A DNA stretch of 64,000 nt. Origin: Bacteroidia bacterium (GTDB lineage: Bacteria; Bacteroidota; Bacteroidia; Bacteroidales; UBA932). Positions 6,520 through 15,644 of the stretch are shown here, piece by piece; positions within the stretch are counted from its first letter, which is position 1; each line of letters begins with the position of its first letter. The notes under the pieces were generated by a model. The model ran no database searches, was not told the origin of the DNA, and was given only the letters and a program-made list of their open reading frames with translations. The DNA is taken from contig JAUNNZ010000002.1 in the NCBI GenBank assembly GCA_030537315.1, positions 1 through 64,000 of the forward strand. Direction: 5' to 3'. The translations under genes and the position numbers were made by a program.

Positions 6520-9158
6520 CAGATGACTTCGAGTTCTGCGGCCTTGAGGTCGCTGTCCTTTGAGGAAGCGCCATAAAGGATCTGGTACTTGCCAGGACGG
6601 ACTGAAAGGTTGTCTATAGTTTCGTCGTAATACTCGAAAGCGTGGGCATCAAGGGTGATCTTGACATCCGTGCTTGCGCCTGCGGCGATGTTGACTCTCT
6701 TGAAGCCCTTGAGGGACTTGATAGGTGCGTCAGGGTTGTCAAGGCTCTTGACATAAACCTGAACGACCTCGTCGCCAGCGAGCCTTCCGGTGTTGGAAAC
6801 AGGGATGGTGATGTCAACCGTCTTGCCGGCCTTGATCTGGCTCTTGGAGAGCTTCGCGTCGCCATATTCGAAGGTGGTGTAGCTCAGGCCATAGCCGAAA
6901 GCATAGAGAGGCTCACCCTTGAAATACCTGTATGTACGGCCTTCCATACTGTAGTCCTTGAAGTCAGGAAGCTGGTTGGTGGAAGCGTAGAAGGTGACAG
7001 GGAGGCGGCCTGCAGGGTTGTAGTCACCGAAGAGGACATCGGCGACAGCAAGTCCTGTTGCCTGGCCTGCATACCAGGCCTGGATGAGTGCGTCATAGCT
7101 GGTCTCGATCTCGCCGAAGCCCATCGCGCTGCCTGAGCAGTTGACGAGGACTACAGGCTTGCCTGTACCGTCCATTGCAGCGATAAGCTGCTCCTGAACC
7201 TTCGGAAGCTCGATCCTTGTACGGTCACCACCGCTGAAGCCGTCGTACTGGACAGGCATCTCCTCACCCTCGAGGCGGGCGTTGATACCGCTTACGACAA
7301 CGATTGCGTCGGCATCCTTCACGCGCTCCGCGAGAGCTTTGAAGTCAGGGAGATAGCGCTTGCAGATGTCGAATGCGAGGAACGCGAAGCCGTCTGAAAC
7401 GTTTGCGTACTCGATTTCGATCTTGTAGGTCTGGCCGGCCTGAACCTTGAATGAGGTGGTAGGGATGTTGGCCATCCTTCTTCTGCTAACGCCGCCTTCC
7501 GGCATTGTCTTCTGCTCGGCGATGACCTTGCCGTTGACAGTGAACTTGTAGAGGTCCGCGCAGTTGAGTGAATAGAAGAGGTCGCCTGTGAAATCCGCCT
7601 TGTAGGTGCCGCTGAACTTGGCTGAGAAATGATTCCTCTCCACACCTTCAGCGAAGCGGTATTCACCGTATGTCATCATGTTGATGTTGCTGTAGTCGCC
7701 GCTTGCAACAGGTTCGCCGCTGCGGTCGGTATTGTTGAAGAACTCGGCGTGGAGGCCCTTGCCGTCATTGACGGTGCCGAGGACATAGTCGGTGAGGTAT
7801 GCGTCAACATAGTCGCAGCCTTTTTCGTAAACAACCTCCGCGCCCGGCACAGCCTTGCGGATGGCGTCGACGATGGAGATGGTGTTCTCCTTGGTAGGAC
7901 GTCCGTTGTAGTTGCCGAGATGCATCTGGGTGTTGTCGGCGTTAGGACCTACGACAGCGATTTTCTTGATATCCTTTGAAAGAGGAAGTACGTCATTGTT
8001 CTTGAGGAGGACCATTGCCTCGCGGGCAGCCTTGTATGCAAGGGCCGTGTGCTCAGGACTGCTGATGTCCTCTGCGCCGAGCTTGTTCCAAGGGAGCATT
8101 TCCGCCGGGTCAAGGGTGCCGAGCTCGATGCGGCCGCGGAGGATGCGGCGGAGGGCGGCGTCAAGGTCTGCCTCTGAAAGAAGGCCTTTCTCAAGGCTCT
8201 CGGTGAGAGCCATATAGCTGGTACCGCACTCGAGGTCGGTTCCTGAAAGGACTGCGTCGGCGCTTGCGCTCGCAGCGTCCGGGTGGGTCTCGTGCTGGCC
8301 CTTCGTGTAGAAGTTGTTGATGGCGCCGCAGTCGGAGAGGATGATGTCCTCATAGCCCCATTTGTTGCGGAGGATGTCGGTGAGAAGACGGTCGCTGCCG
8401 CAGCAAGGGTCACCCTCGTAGCGGTTGTATGCGCACATCACCTCCTGAACGCCTGCATCCTGTACAAGGGTGCGGAAGGCAGGGAGATAAGTCTCCCAGA
8501 GGTCGCGCATTGAAACGGTGAAGTCGTCGCGGTGACGGCCTGACTCAGGACCGCTGTGTACTGCATAGTGCTTTGCACAGGTGTGGGTCTTGTAATACTT
8601 GCCGTCGTATGCCTGCATACCGAGGACGACCTGTGAGCCCATCACGCCGCTGAGGTACGGATCCTCGCCGCTGGTCTCCTGGCCGCGGCCCCAGCGAGGG
8701 TCACGGAAGATGTTGATGTTAGGGCACCAGAATGAAAGTCCCTTGTGCCAGGCGCTGCCGTCCGGCTTTGTCTTTCCGAACTGGCTGTGCGCCTCGACGG
8801 TGGTGTTCCACTGTGCACGCGCCTCGTCTGAAACGGCGGTGTAGATTTCGAACTGCTGGTCAGCGTCGAAGGTTGCCGCAAGACCGATTGCCTGTGGGAA
8901 TACGGTTGCGTCATCCGCGCAAATGCCGTGGCAGGCCTCTGACCACCAGTTGTAGGCAGGGATGCCGAGGCGGTCGATGGAGATGGATCCGTTCATCATA
9001 AGACCGATCTTCTCTTCTGGGGTGAGGAGTGAGATCAGGTTCTCGACGCGCTCATCCACGGAGAGTTTCGGGTTCTGGAACGGATACTCGTACTTTTGTG
9101 TGTTACAAGCTGTCAGAAGGCAGATTGCCGCCATCGTGACAAAAAGGATTTTTTTCAT
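6519..9158 (-). CDS. GH3 beta-glycosidase (beta-xylosidase type) with PA14 domain, lipoprotein
   Basis: An 879-residue exported glycoside hydrolase family 3 enzyme. It has a lipoprotein signal (lipobox Cys18), so it is anchored in the periplasm or on the surface. The N-terminal barrel carries the substrate-binding KHYAVHSGPE (196–205) and the nucleophile Asp276 within SDCGAI. That signature is typical of the beta-xylosidase/alpha-L-arabinofuranosidase branch rather than classical beta-glucosidases. The C-terminal GH3 domain is interrupted by a PA14-like carbohydrate-binding insert (~450–610, with ADFTGDLFYSLNCADLYKF). The protein ends in a fibronectin-III-like domain (~790–870). A likely role is trimming xylo-oligosaccharides, which fits the glucuronoxylan locus at 19.6–25.9 kb. 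First gene of an operon with GT4, YfhO and rsmA. Divergent from mutS. Confidence 0.9.
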   Translation of the reverse strand: MKKILFVTMAAICLLTACNTQKYEYPFQNPKLSVDERVENLISLLTPEEKIGLMMNGSISIDRLGIPAYNWWSEACHGICADDATVFPQAIGLAATFDADQQFEIYTAVSDEARAQWNTTVEAHSQFGKTKPDGSAWHKGLSFWCPNINIFRDPRWGRGQETSGEDPYLSGVMGSQVVLGMQAYDGKYYKTHTCAKHYAVHSGPESGRHRDDFTVSMRDLWETYLPAFRTLVQDAGVQEVMCAYNRYEGDPCCGSDRLLTDILRNKWGYEDIILSDCGAINNFYTKGQHETHPDAASASADAVLSGTDLECGTSYMALTESLEKGLLSEADLDAALRRILRGRIELGTLDPAEMLPWNKLGAEDISSPEHTALAYKAAREAMVLLKNNDVLPLSKDIKKIAVVGPNADNTQMHLGNYNGRPTKENTISIVDAIRKAVPGAEVVYEKGCDYVDAYLTDYVLGTVNDGKGLHAEFFNNTDRSGEPVASGDYSNINMMTYGEYRFAEGVERNHFSAKFSGTYKADFTGDLFYSLNCADLYKFTVNGKVIAEQKTMPEGGVSRRRMANIPTTSFKVQAGQTYKIEIEYANVSDGFAFLAFDICKRYLPDFKALAERVKDADAIVVVSGINARLEGEEMPVQYDGFSGGDRTRIELPKVQEQLIAAMDGTGKPVVLVNCSGSAMGFGEIETSYDALIQAWYAGQATGLAVADVLFGDYNPAGRLPVTFYASTNQLPDFKDYSMEGRTYRYFKGEPLYAFGYGLSYTTFEYGDAKLSKSQIKAGKTVDITIPVSNTGRLAGDEVVQVYVKSLDNPDAPIKSLKGFKRVNIAAGASTDVKITLDAHAFEYYDETIDNLSVRPGKYQILYGASSKDSDLKAAELEVI

Positions 9159-9195
9159 TGCAGAATATATTGGTTATCATTTTTCCACATTAGCA

Positions 9196-9203
9196 CAAAT
9201 ATA
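9196..9203 (-). promoter_or_regulatory. -7 promoter element for the GH3 operon
   Basis: TATATTTG on the minus strand, a full match to the Bacteroidetes consensus TAnnTTTG, 37 bases before the GH3 start codon. It is back-to-back with the mutS element. Confidence 0.6.
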
Positions 9204-9226
9204 GTTAAATACTGCGATAATTTGCG

Positions 9227-9234
9227 TAATTTTG
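9227..9234 (+). promoter_or_regulatory. -7 promoter element for mutS
   Basis: TAATTTTG, a full match to TAnnTTTG, in the 138-base divergent gap, 62 bases before the proposed mutS start. Confidence 0.55.
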
Positions 9235-9296
9235 TACGTTTCAGATTCATACGCCCCGCGATTCCAGTCGCTGCGTGTACAAAACAATCAATAGAT

Positions 9297-11897
9297 TTGG
9301 CAAAGGTCAAGGAAGATACCCCGATGCTGAAACAGTATTTCAGCATCAAAGCGCAGCACCCGGAGGCGATACTGCTGTATCGCGTCGGTGACTTTTATGA
9401 AACCTATTCCGATGACGCTCTCCTTGCCAGCAAGGTTCTCGGACTCGTGCTCACACGCCGTTCCAACGGTGACAAGGGCGACACCCCGATGGCCGGCTTC
9501 CCGCACCACGCCATTGAAACCTATCTGCAGAAACTTGTCCGCTCAGGCTACAAGGTCGCCATCTGCGACCAGCTTGAAGACCCCGCTCTCGCGAAGAACA
9601 AGCTCGTAAAGCGCGGCATCACCGAAATACTTACCCCGGGCGTCGCCTTCGGCGAATCTATGCTCGAGCAGAAGGAGCACAACTATCTCGCCGGCCTCAC
9701 TTTCGACAACAACCAGTGCGGAGCCGCGTTCCTCGACGTCTCCACCGGCACCTTCCAGGTGGCCCAGGGTTCCATCGACTACATAGGCACCCTGCTCGCC
9801 TCGCTGCAGCCGAAGGAACTCGTGGTGCAGCGTGACGTTCAGCGCGCCGTGAAGGAGCGCTTCGGTGACTACTACATCAGTCCGCTGGAGGAATGGGCCT
9901 TCGTGCAGGAAGCCGCAGAGGAGAAGCTTTGCAAGCAGCTCGGCGTCAAGAGCCTGAAGGGATTTGCCGTGGACGGCTTCCCTCTTGCAATCTGTTCTGC
10001 CGGTGCCCTGGTATTCTACCTTGAACAGACGCAGCACACCGGACTCCGCAACATCTGCTCTCTTGCCAGGATAGACGAGGAGAAATTCGTCTGGATGGAC
10101 AAGTTCACCTTCCGCAACCTCGAGATTTTCCAGAGCAACGCCGGCAAGGAAGGCGTCGCGCTGGTTGACACCATAGACCGCTGCTGCTCCCCTATGGGAG
10201 CCCGTCTTCTCCGCCAATGGCTGGCAATGCCTGTAATGGACATAAAGGAGCTGGAGGAGCGTTACGACTGCGTCCAGTTCTTCTTCGACAACGAAGAGGC
10301 GATGCGCGAACTGCAGGGATATATCAGCGAGGTCGGCGACCTCGAGAGAATCATCTCCCGCGCCGCCACGGGCAAGATACTGCCCCGCGAAGTGCTCCAG
10401 CTAGGCCGCTCGCTGAGCAGGATGCAGCCTATCCGCGAACTCTGCGGAAACACCGGCGTCGCGGCCCTCGAAAAACTCATCAAGGGAATGCGCAACACCG
10501 AAAAAACCCTTGAGCGCATCAATTCCACGCTTTCACCGGATTCAGCTTCGCAGCTGGGAAAGGGCGATGTCATCGCCGCAGGCGTGAACGCCCAGCTGGA
10601 CGAGCTGCGCCGGATATCCCGCGGCGGCAAGGACTACCTCCTGCAGATGCAGCAGCGCGAGATCGAGCGCACCGGCATTTCCTCCCTGAAGATAGGATAC
10701 AATAACGTTTTCGGCTATTATATCGAAGTGCGCAATACCTTCCGCGACCAGGCGCCGCCGGAATGGATACGCAAGCAGACCCTCGTCAATGCGGAACGCT
10801 ACATAACCGAAGAACTCAAGTCCTACGAGGACAAGATACTCAGCGCCGAAGCCACCATATACGAGCTTGAGGCGCGTCTGTTCGGCGACCTCGTCGCTGA
10901 CATCCAGAAAGCCATACGCGACATACAGGAGAACTGCCGCATCATAGCCAGGCTCGATGTCCTGCAGGGCTTCGCCCAGCAGGCCGTTGACCGCGGCTAC
11001 TGCCGCCCCGAAATCAACAAGGGCACCGTCCTTGACATAAAGGCCGGACGGCATCCGGTCATCGAAACCCTTATGGGACCTGGTGAAGAATATGTCCCGA
11101 ACGACATCAGGATGGACAGCAAGGGGGAGCAGATCATCATCCTCACCGGCCCGAACATGGCGGGTAAATCCGCACTCCTCCGCCAAACGGCGCTTATCGT
11201 ACTGATGGCCCAGGTCGGGTCCTTCGTTCCCGCCGCAGAGGCGCATATCGGCTATTTCGACAAGATATTCACCCGCGTCGGCGCGACGGACAACATATCG
11301 AGGGGCGAATCCACCTTCATGGTGGAGATGCTCGAGACCTCGATGATAATGCACAACCTTTCATCCCGTTCTCTCGTGCTTCTGGATGAAATCGGACGCG
11401 GAACGTCAACATACGACGGAATGTCCATCGCCCGCGCCCTAGTGCAGTACATCCACGAGAACGGCAAGGGAGCCAAGACGCTCTTCGCCACCCATTATCA
11501 CGAACTGAACGACCTGGAGAATCTATATTCCAGGGTCAGGAACTATCATATCGCGGTCAAGGAAGAGGGCAAGGATGTCATATTCCTGCGCAAGCTTGTG
11601 CCGGGAGGAGTGGCCCACAGTTTCGGTATCCACGTGGCCCGTCTTGCCGGTATGCCGCGGGAGGTCATCGACGCGGCGGAGAAGACGCTGCGCGACCTCG
11701 AGCGCCGCGAAAAGAATGCGGCGGCATTGTCGAAGGACGCCGCCGAAGACGGAAGCGTCCAGCTGTCTTTCTTCCAGCTGGACGACCCTACATTATCTTC
11801 CCTTAAGGAGAAGCTCGAGGCTGCCGACCTCAACAATATGACGCCGCTCCAGGCATTCGACCTGCTGCGCGCCCTGAAATCAGAACTCGGAGTCTAG
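9297..11897 (+). CDS. mutS: DNA mismatch repair ATPase MutS
   Basis: MutS recognises base mismatches and small loops and recruits MutL. The product has 866 residues, the usual length. The mismatch-recognition domain motif is visible as YRVGDFYETYSDDA (the Phe wedge and Glu of F-Y-E). The ATPase has the Walker A TGPNMAGKSALLRQ (~617–630), the STFMVEM segment, and Walker B plus signature LLDEIGRGTSTYDG (~695). The open frame continues 67 codons upstream of the family start. The most family-like N-terminus is obtained from the TTG at 9297 (reading M-AKVKEDTPMLKQYF). An ATG at 9324 is the alternative and would remove nine residues. Convergent with the sodium symporter, sharing the stop-codon palindrome CTAG. 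Confidence 0.93.
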   Translation: MAKVKEDTPMLKQYFSIKAQHPEAILLYRVGDFYETYSDDALLASKVLGLVLTRRSNGDKGDTPMAGFPHHAIETYLQKLVRSGYKVAICDQLEDPALAKNKLVKRGITEILTPGVAFGESMLEQKEHNYLAGLTFDNNQCGAAFLDVSTGTFQVAQGSIDYIGTLLASLQPKELVVQRDVQRAVKERFGDYYISPLEEWAFVQEAAEEKLCKQLGVKSLKGFAVDGFPLAICSAGALVFYLEQTQHTGLRNICSLARIDEEKFVWMDKFTFRNLEIFQSNAGKEGVALVDTIDRCCSPMGARLLRQWLAMPVMDIKELEERYDCVQFFFDNEEAMRELQGYISEVGDLERIISRAATGKILPREVLQLGRSLSRMQPIRELCGNTGVAALEKLIKGMRNTEKTLERINSTLSPDSASQLGKGDVIAAGVNAQLDELRRISRGGKDYLLQMQQREIERTGISSLKIGYNNVFGYYIEVRNTFRDQAPPEWIRKQTLVNAERYITEELKSYEDKILSAEATIYELEARLFGDLVADIQKAIRDIQENCRIIARLDVLQGFAQQAVDRGYCRPEINKGTVLDIKAGRHPVIETLMGPGEEYVPNDIRMDSKGEQIIILTGPNMAGKSALLRQTALIVLMAQVGSFVPAAEAHIGYFDKIFTRVGATDNISRGESTFMVEMLETSMIMHNLSSRSLVLLDEIGRGTSTYDGMSIARALVQYIHENGKGAKTLFATHYHELNDLENLYSRVRNYHIAVKEEGKDVIFLRKLVPGGVAHSFGIHVARLAGMPREVIDAAEKTLRDLERREKNAAALSKDAAEDGSVQLSFFQLDDPTLSSLKEKLEAADLNNMTPLQAFDLLRALKSELGV

Positions 11898-13264
11898 AGT
11901 TTGATGAAGTTCGAAACGAAGATCTCGATTATCATTATCGGGACAATCCACTTGACCACGAAGTGAAGGGTATCGAATATCCTTGCATTCCATTTCAGAG
12001 TCCCGCCATTGGTGAACTCGTCCCTGGCTTCGCTCCTGTCCATCTTCCATCCGACGAATATCGACATCACAAGTGCCGTGAGTGTCATGAGATAATTCGA
12101 TGAAAGGATGTCGCAGTTGCTGAATATGGTGTTGCCGAATATCTTTACATTGCCCAGGACACCGAAGGACAGGCAGCAAAGGGTGCCCAGCACCCAGGAC
12201 CCTGCAAAAAACAGTCTTGCGGCTTTTTTCCTCGACATCTTGTTGTGGTCGACCATATGCTCTACGCATACTTCGAACATCGAAATCGAAGATGTGAGAG
12301 CCGCAACCAGAATCGCAAGGAAGAAAAGGATTGTAATGATCCTGCTGAGTACGGGAGCCTGCTGGCCCATCTGGAAGAAAATATACGGGAGAGTCTCGAA
12401 CACCAGTGACGGTCCGGCCCCCGGCTCGATGTTGGCTGCAAAGACAGCTGGCATGACGGCAAATCCCGCAATGATGGCGAACAGTGTGTCAAATATTGCC
12501 GTCCATCCGCCTGAAGCGAGGATATTGTCCGATTTCTTCATGAAAGAAGAATATACGACCACGCAGCCGGCACCTAAAGAAAGCGAATAGAACGACTGCC
12601 CCAGCGCATAGGAGAAAGTGCTTGGGGAAAGTTTGCTCCAGTCAGGCTTGACAAGATATTCGACACCCGCGGAAGCACCGGGAAGGGAGATCGAATATAT
12701 CGCAATGATGATAATCAGTATGCCCAGAGAAGGGGTGGCCCATTTTGTGAACTTCTCGATGCCCCCTTTGACCCCCGCAGCTACAATTATGGCCGACAAT
12801 GCCAGAAAGCCCGTGAATGCGGCCATCGGCTCCCAGACTGACGATGAAAAGTTCGTGAAGATGCCTGTCGCTTCCGCCTGGGTTGCGGACCTGAGTCCAC
12901 CTGAGCAGGAACGGATGAAATAGTCAAGCGACCAGCCACCCACCACGCTGTAGTACGAAGTGATTATGAAAGCTGTGACAACCGTCACAATGCCGATATA
13001 TTTCCATTTCGAGCCGGGCGCAAGCTTGCTCATCGCGTCATAGGTGCTGCTTCCGGTCCGGCGGCCGACAATGGCTTCGCAGATGAATATAGGCAGCGAA
13101 ATGAAAATACAGCACAGAATGTACACTATGATGAACGCAGCACCCCCGTGCTCACCCACCATATAGGGAAAGCGCCAGATATTGCCGAGACCTATGGCCG
13201 AACCGGCCATTGCCATTATGAAAGTGAACTTGCTGCTGAATTTCTCTCTTTTTCCTACTGCCAC
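11894..13264 (-). CDS. Sodium-dependent (NSS/SNF-family) transporter
   Basis: A 456-residue inner-membrane sodium symporter of the neurotransmitter:sodium symporter family. Bacterial members such as LeuT and TnaT take up amino acids, but the substrate here is unknown. The hallmark TM1 sequence is present (AGSAIGLGNIWRFPY, ~residues 20–34), where the unwound GxGN binds sodium and substrate. About eleven hydrophobic segments follow, as in many bacterial NSS proteins. The start is a GTG (13264), two bases after the folA stop, so it is probably translated with folA. It is the last gene of a run thioredoxin-like–galM–thyA–folA–NSS. It ends tail-to-tail with mutS. Confidence 0.9.
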   Translation of the reverse strand: MAVGKREKFSSKFTFIMAMAGSAIGLGNIWRFPYMVGEHGGAAFIIVYILCCIFISLPIFICEAIVGRRTGSSTYDAMSKLAPGSKWKYIGIVTVVTAFIITSYYSVVGGWSLDYFIRSCSGGLRSATQAEATGIFTNFSSSVWEPMAAFTGFLALSAIIVAAGVKGGIEKFTKWATPSLGILIIIIAIYSISLPGASAGVEYLVKPDWSKLSPSTFSYALGQSFYSLSLGAGCVVVYSSFMKKSDNILASGGWTAIFDTLFAIIAGFAVMPAVFAANIEPGAGPSLVFETLPYIFFQMGQQAPVLSRIITILFFLAILVAALTSSISMFEVCVEHMVDHNKMSRKKAARLFFAGSWVLGTLCCLSFGVLGNVKIFGNTIFSNCDILSSNYLMTLTALVMSIFVGWKMDRSEARDEFTNGGTLKWNARIFDTLHFVVKWIVPIMIIEIFVSNFIKL

Positions 13265-13266
13265 TG

Positions 13267-13767
13267 CTAACTGTCTTTTCTGGTATAAACTACAAATTCA
13301 AAACTGTATCCCGTCTCTTCGTCCGTAAAAGTCTCCGACTTCGACTCCACCTTCCATATTTCCGGATCTATCTCCGGGAAGAATGCATCCGCTTCCGGAA
13401 TCGTGGTGTGGACGTGCGTGATATAAAGCTTGTCCATCATGTTGATGGCGGCCTTGTAGACGGAGGCTCCGCCCATCACGAATGATTTTTCGGACTGCTC
13501 CTTCTCGGCTTCGGCAAAAGCCTCGTCGAAGGAATATACGCAGGTTGCCTCGGGAATCGGGTCACCTCCAAGGTTGAGCACGATGTTCTTCCTGCCTTTC
13601 AAAGGATGGAAAGGAAGGGAGAAATATGTGGTCCTGCCCATAATGACAGGGCAGCCCTGGGTCATTCTCTTGAAATATTTCAGGTCTTCGCTCAGGTGCC
13701 AGGGAAGGCCGCCCTTCACTCCGATTGCGTGGTCGTCGGCAATCGCGACTATCAGACATTTTTCCAT
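13267..13767 (-). CDS. folA: Dihydrofolate reductase
   Basis: Reduces dihydrofolate to tetrahydrofolate with NADPH, regenerating the cofactor oxidised by thymidylate synthase. The product has 166 residues. Visible are the N-terminal active-site region AIADDHAIGVKGGLPWHLSEDLKYF (typical GxxGxLPW and the acidic residue in the following helix), the NADPH-binding MGRTTYFSLP, and FVMGGASVYKAA (the G-G-A/S-x-V-Y motif). The start is the ATG at 13767 (MEKCLIVAIAD), two bases after the thyA stop; the longer frame upstream runs inside thyA and is rejected. The thyA–folA pairing is a very common arrangement and supports both calls. Confidence 0.95.
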   Translation of the reverse strand: MEKCLIVAIADDHAIGVKGGLPWHLSEDLKYFKRMTQGCPVIMGRTTYFSLPFHPLKGRKNIVLNLGGDPIPEATCVYSFDEAFAEAEKEQSEKSFVMGGASVYKAAINMMDKLYITHVHTTIPEADAFFPEIDPEIWKVESKSETFTDEETGYSFEFVVYTRKDS

Positions 13768-13769
13768 AG

Positions 13770-14564
13770 TTACACTGCTACCGGGGCTTTGATTGCCGGC
13801 CACGGGTCGTAACCGGTCAGTTCGAAGTCCTCGTATTTGAAGTCAAAGATACTCTTAATTTCCGGATTAAGCTTCATTACAGGAAGCGGACGCGGCTCGC
13901 GGGAGAGCTGCTCACGCACCTGGTCGAAGTGATTCAGATAGATGTGCGTGTCACCGGTGGTGTGGACGAATTCGCCCGGTTCCAGGCCGCAGACCTGCGC
14001 GATCATCATCGTCAGCAAAGCGTAGGACGCGATATTGAACGGCACTCCGAGGAAGGTGTCGGCGCTGCGCTGATAAAGCTGGCAGCTCAATTTTCCGTCC
14101 GCGACATAGAACTGGAAGAAACAGTGGCAGGGTGGCAGGGCCATCTTGTCGACGTCGGACGGATTCCAGGCACAGACGATCATACGGCGGGAGTCAGGAT
14201 TGTTCTTTATGGTCTCGATAACCTGCGAAAGCTGGTCTATCGAGCGGCCGTCAGGCGTCTGCCAGCTGCGCCACTGCTTGCCGTAGACGGGACCGAGGTC
14301 GCCGTTCTCGTCGGCCCATTCATCCCAAATCGTGACTTTGTTGTCACGCAGATAGCCGATGTTGGTGTTGCCGCTGATGAACCAGAGCAGTTCGTGGATG
14401 ATGGAGCGCAGATGCACCTTCTTCGTGGTCAGCAGAGGGAAACCCTTGCTGAGGTCAAAGCGCATCTGGTATCCGAATATGCTTTTCGTACCGACCCCGG
14501 TGCGGTCTTTCTTAACCACACCGTTGTCCATTATTTCCTTCAATAAATCAAGATATTGCTTCAT
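13770..14564 (-). CDS. thyA: Thymidylate synthase
   Basis: Converts dUMP to dTMP using methylenetetrahydrofolate. The protein is 264 residues, the same length as the E. coli enzyme. The catalytic cysteine falls at residue 146 in [11 protein letters not shown]. Other family landmarks are [18 protein letters not shown] (folate/phosphate-binding arginine loop), [14 protein letters not shown], and the C-terminus ending in KAPVAV, which closes over the active site. It is followed at two bases by folA. It is preceded by galM with a 32-base gap, so it may belong to the same transcript. Confidence 0.96.
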   Translation of the reverse strand: MKQYLDLLKEIMDNGVVKKDRTGVGTKSIFGYQMRFDLSKGFPLLTTKKVHLRSIIHELLWFISGNTNIGYLRDNKVTIWDEWADENGDLGPVYGKQWRSWQTPDGRSIDQLSQVIETIKNNPDSRRMIVCAWNPSDVDKMALPPCHCFFQFYVADGKLSCQLYQRSADTFLGVPFNIASYALLTMMIAQVCGLEPGEFVHTTGDTHIYLNHFDQVREQLSREPRPLPVMKLNPEIKSIFDFKYEDFELTGYDPWPAIKAPVAV

Positions 14565-14596
14565 TTTTCGTACAGACGCGAGTCACTCGTGCTTGT

Positions 14597-15640
14597 TCAA
14601 AGAGTTGAAAATGCATAGATGATAGCCTCGTGGAAAGTCTTGCCCGGCTTGAGCACCACGCTAGGGTATTCAGGGCGGTTAGGGCTGTCAGGGAAGTGCT
14701 GGCACTCGAGGGCGACGCCGTCGTAGTCCTTGTAGATGCGTCCGTTCTTGCCGACCGGGCAGCCGCCGAGCCAGTTGCCGGTGTAAACCTGGATGCCCGG
14801 CTGGGTGGTGAACACCTTGAGCACGCGGCCGCTGGTCTTGGAATATAGTTCTGCAGCTTCCTGAAGCTGACCTTTCATATAGCCGTCGAGGCACCAGCAG
14901 GCGTCATATCCCTTGCCATAGTTGAGTGCAGGGAAATCCTTCTTGATGTCACGTCCGAGAGTCTTGGCGTTCTGGAAGTCCATAGGGGTGCCGGCAACGT
15001 TCTCCGGCTCGCCGACAGGGATGAGGGTGTCGTCGGTTGCAAGATACTCGGATGCGTTGAGCTTGAGGTAGTGACGGAGGACGGAGCCCTTGCCGTTGAG
15101 GTTGAAATATGCGTGGTTGGTCAGGTTGACCACGGTCTCCGCATCGGTCTTGGCGGTGAAGCTGAGCTGGAGCTCATTGTCTTCGGTCCAGACGTAGCGG
15201 GCAACGACCACGAGGTTGCCCGGATAACCCATTTCGCCGTCGGCGGAAACGTATTTGAACTCTACGCCGCCATTGCGCTTGCGGGACTCCCATACCTGGT
15301 TGGCGAAGCCTTCTGGACCGCCGTGAAGATGGTTCGGGCCGCAGTTTACAGGAACTGAATATTTCTTGCCCGCAAGGGTGAACTTGCCGACGTTGATGCG
15401 GTTGGCGAAACGGCCGGGGCATTTGCCGAGGCATGGGCCGTCATGGAAATAACTCTCGGGCTTGCGGTAGCTGAGGCAGACATCCGCCAGTTTGCCGTCC
15501 TTGTCCGGAACGTTGACGGACACTATGCCGGCGCCGATGTTGCAGAGGACCACGGATGCTCCTTTGCTGTTTGTGAGTTTGTACTTGTAGATGGCTTTGC
15601 CGTCAGCGGTGCGAGACCAGAGTTTTCTTGTGATGTTCAT
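14597..15640 (-). CDS. galM: Aldose 1-epimerase (mutarotase)
   Basis: Interconverts alpha and beta anomers of hexoses such as galactose, feeding galactokinase (galK is at 26.6 kb). The product has 347 residues of the galactose mutarotase fold. The catalytic pair is recognisable as the His in TNHAYFNLNG and the Glu in VALECQHFPDSPN. The GPNHLHGG segment supplies another conserved His. I start at the ATG at 15640 (MNITRKLWSR), four bases after the upstream stop; the longer frame begins inside the upstream gene. There is no signal peptide, so the protein is cytoplasmic. Confidence 0.92.
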   Translation of the reverse strand: MNITRKLWSRTADGKAIYKYKLTNSKGASVVLCNIGAGIVSVNVPDKDGKLADVCLSYRKPESYFHDGPCLGKCPGRFANRINVGKFTLAGKKYSVPVNCGPNHLHGGPEGFANQVWESRKRNGGVEFKYVSADGEMGYPGNLVVVARYVWTEDNELQLSFTAKTDAETVVNLTNHAYFNLNGKGSVLRHYLKLNASEYLATDDTLIPVGEPENVAGTPMDFQNAKTLGRDIKKDFPALNYGKGYDACWCLDGYMKGQLQEAAELYSKTSGRVLKVFTTQPGIQVYTGNWLGGCPVGKNGRIYKDYDGVALECQHFPDSPNRPEYPSVVLKPGKTFHEAIIYAFSTL

Positions 15641-15644
15641 AGTA

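Noticed and set aside
10542..11354. Long antisense frame inside mutS, and similar long antisense frames inside dnaE, galK and ychF
   Set aside because: Shadows produced by G/C-rich codon bias; they lie opposite well-conserved protein motifs and have no family resemblance.
14565..14596. Gap between thyA and galM as a promoter or riboswitch
   Set aside because: Only 32 bases, no TAnnTTTG match and no obvious structure; treated as ordinary operon spacing.
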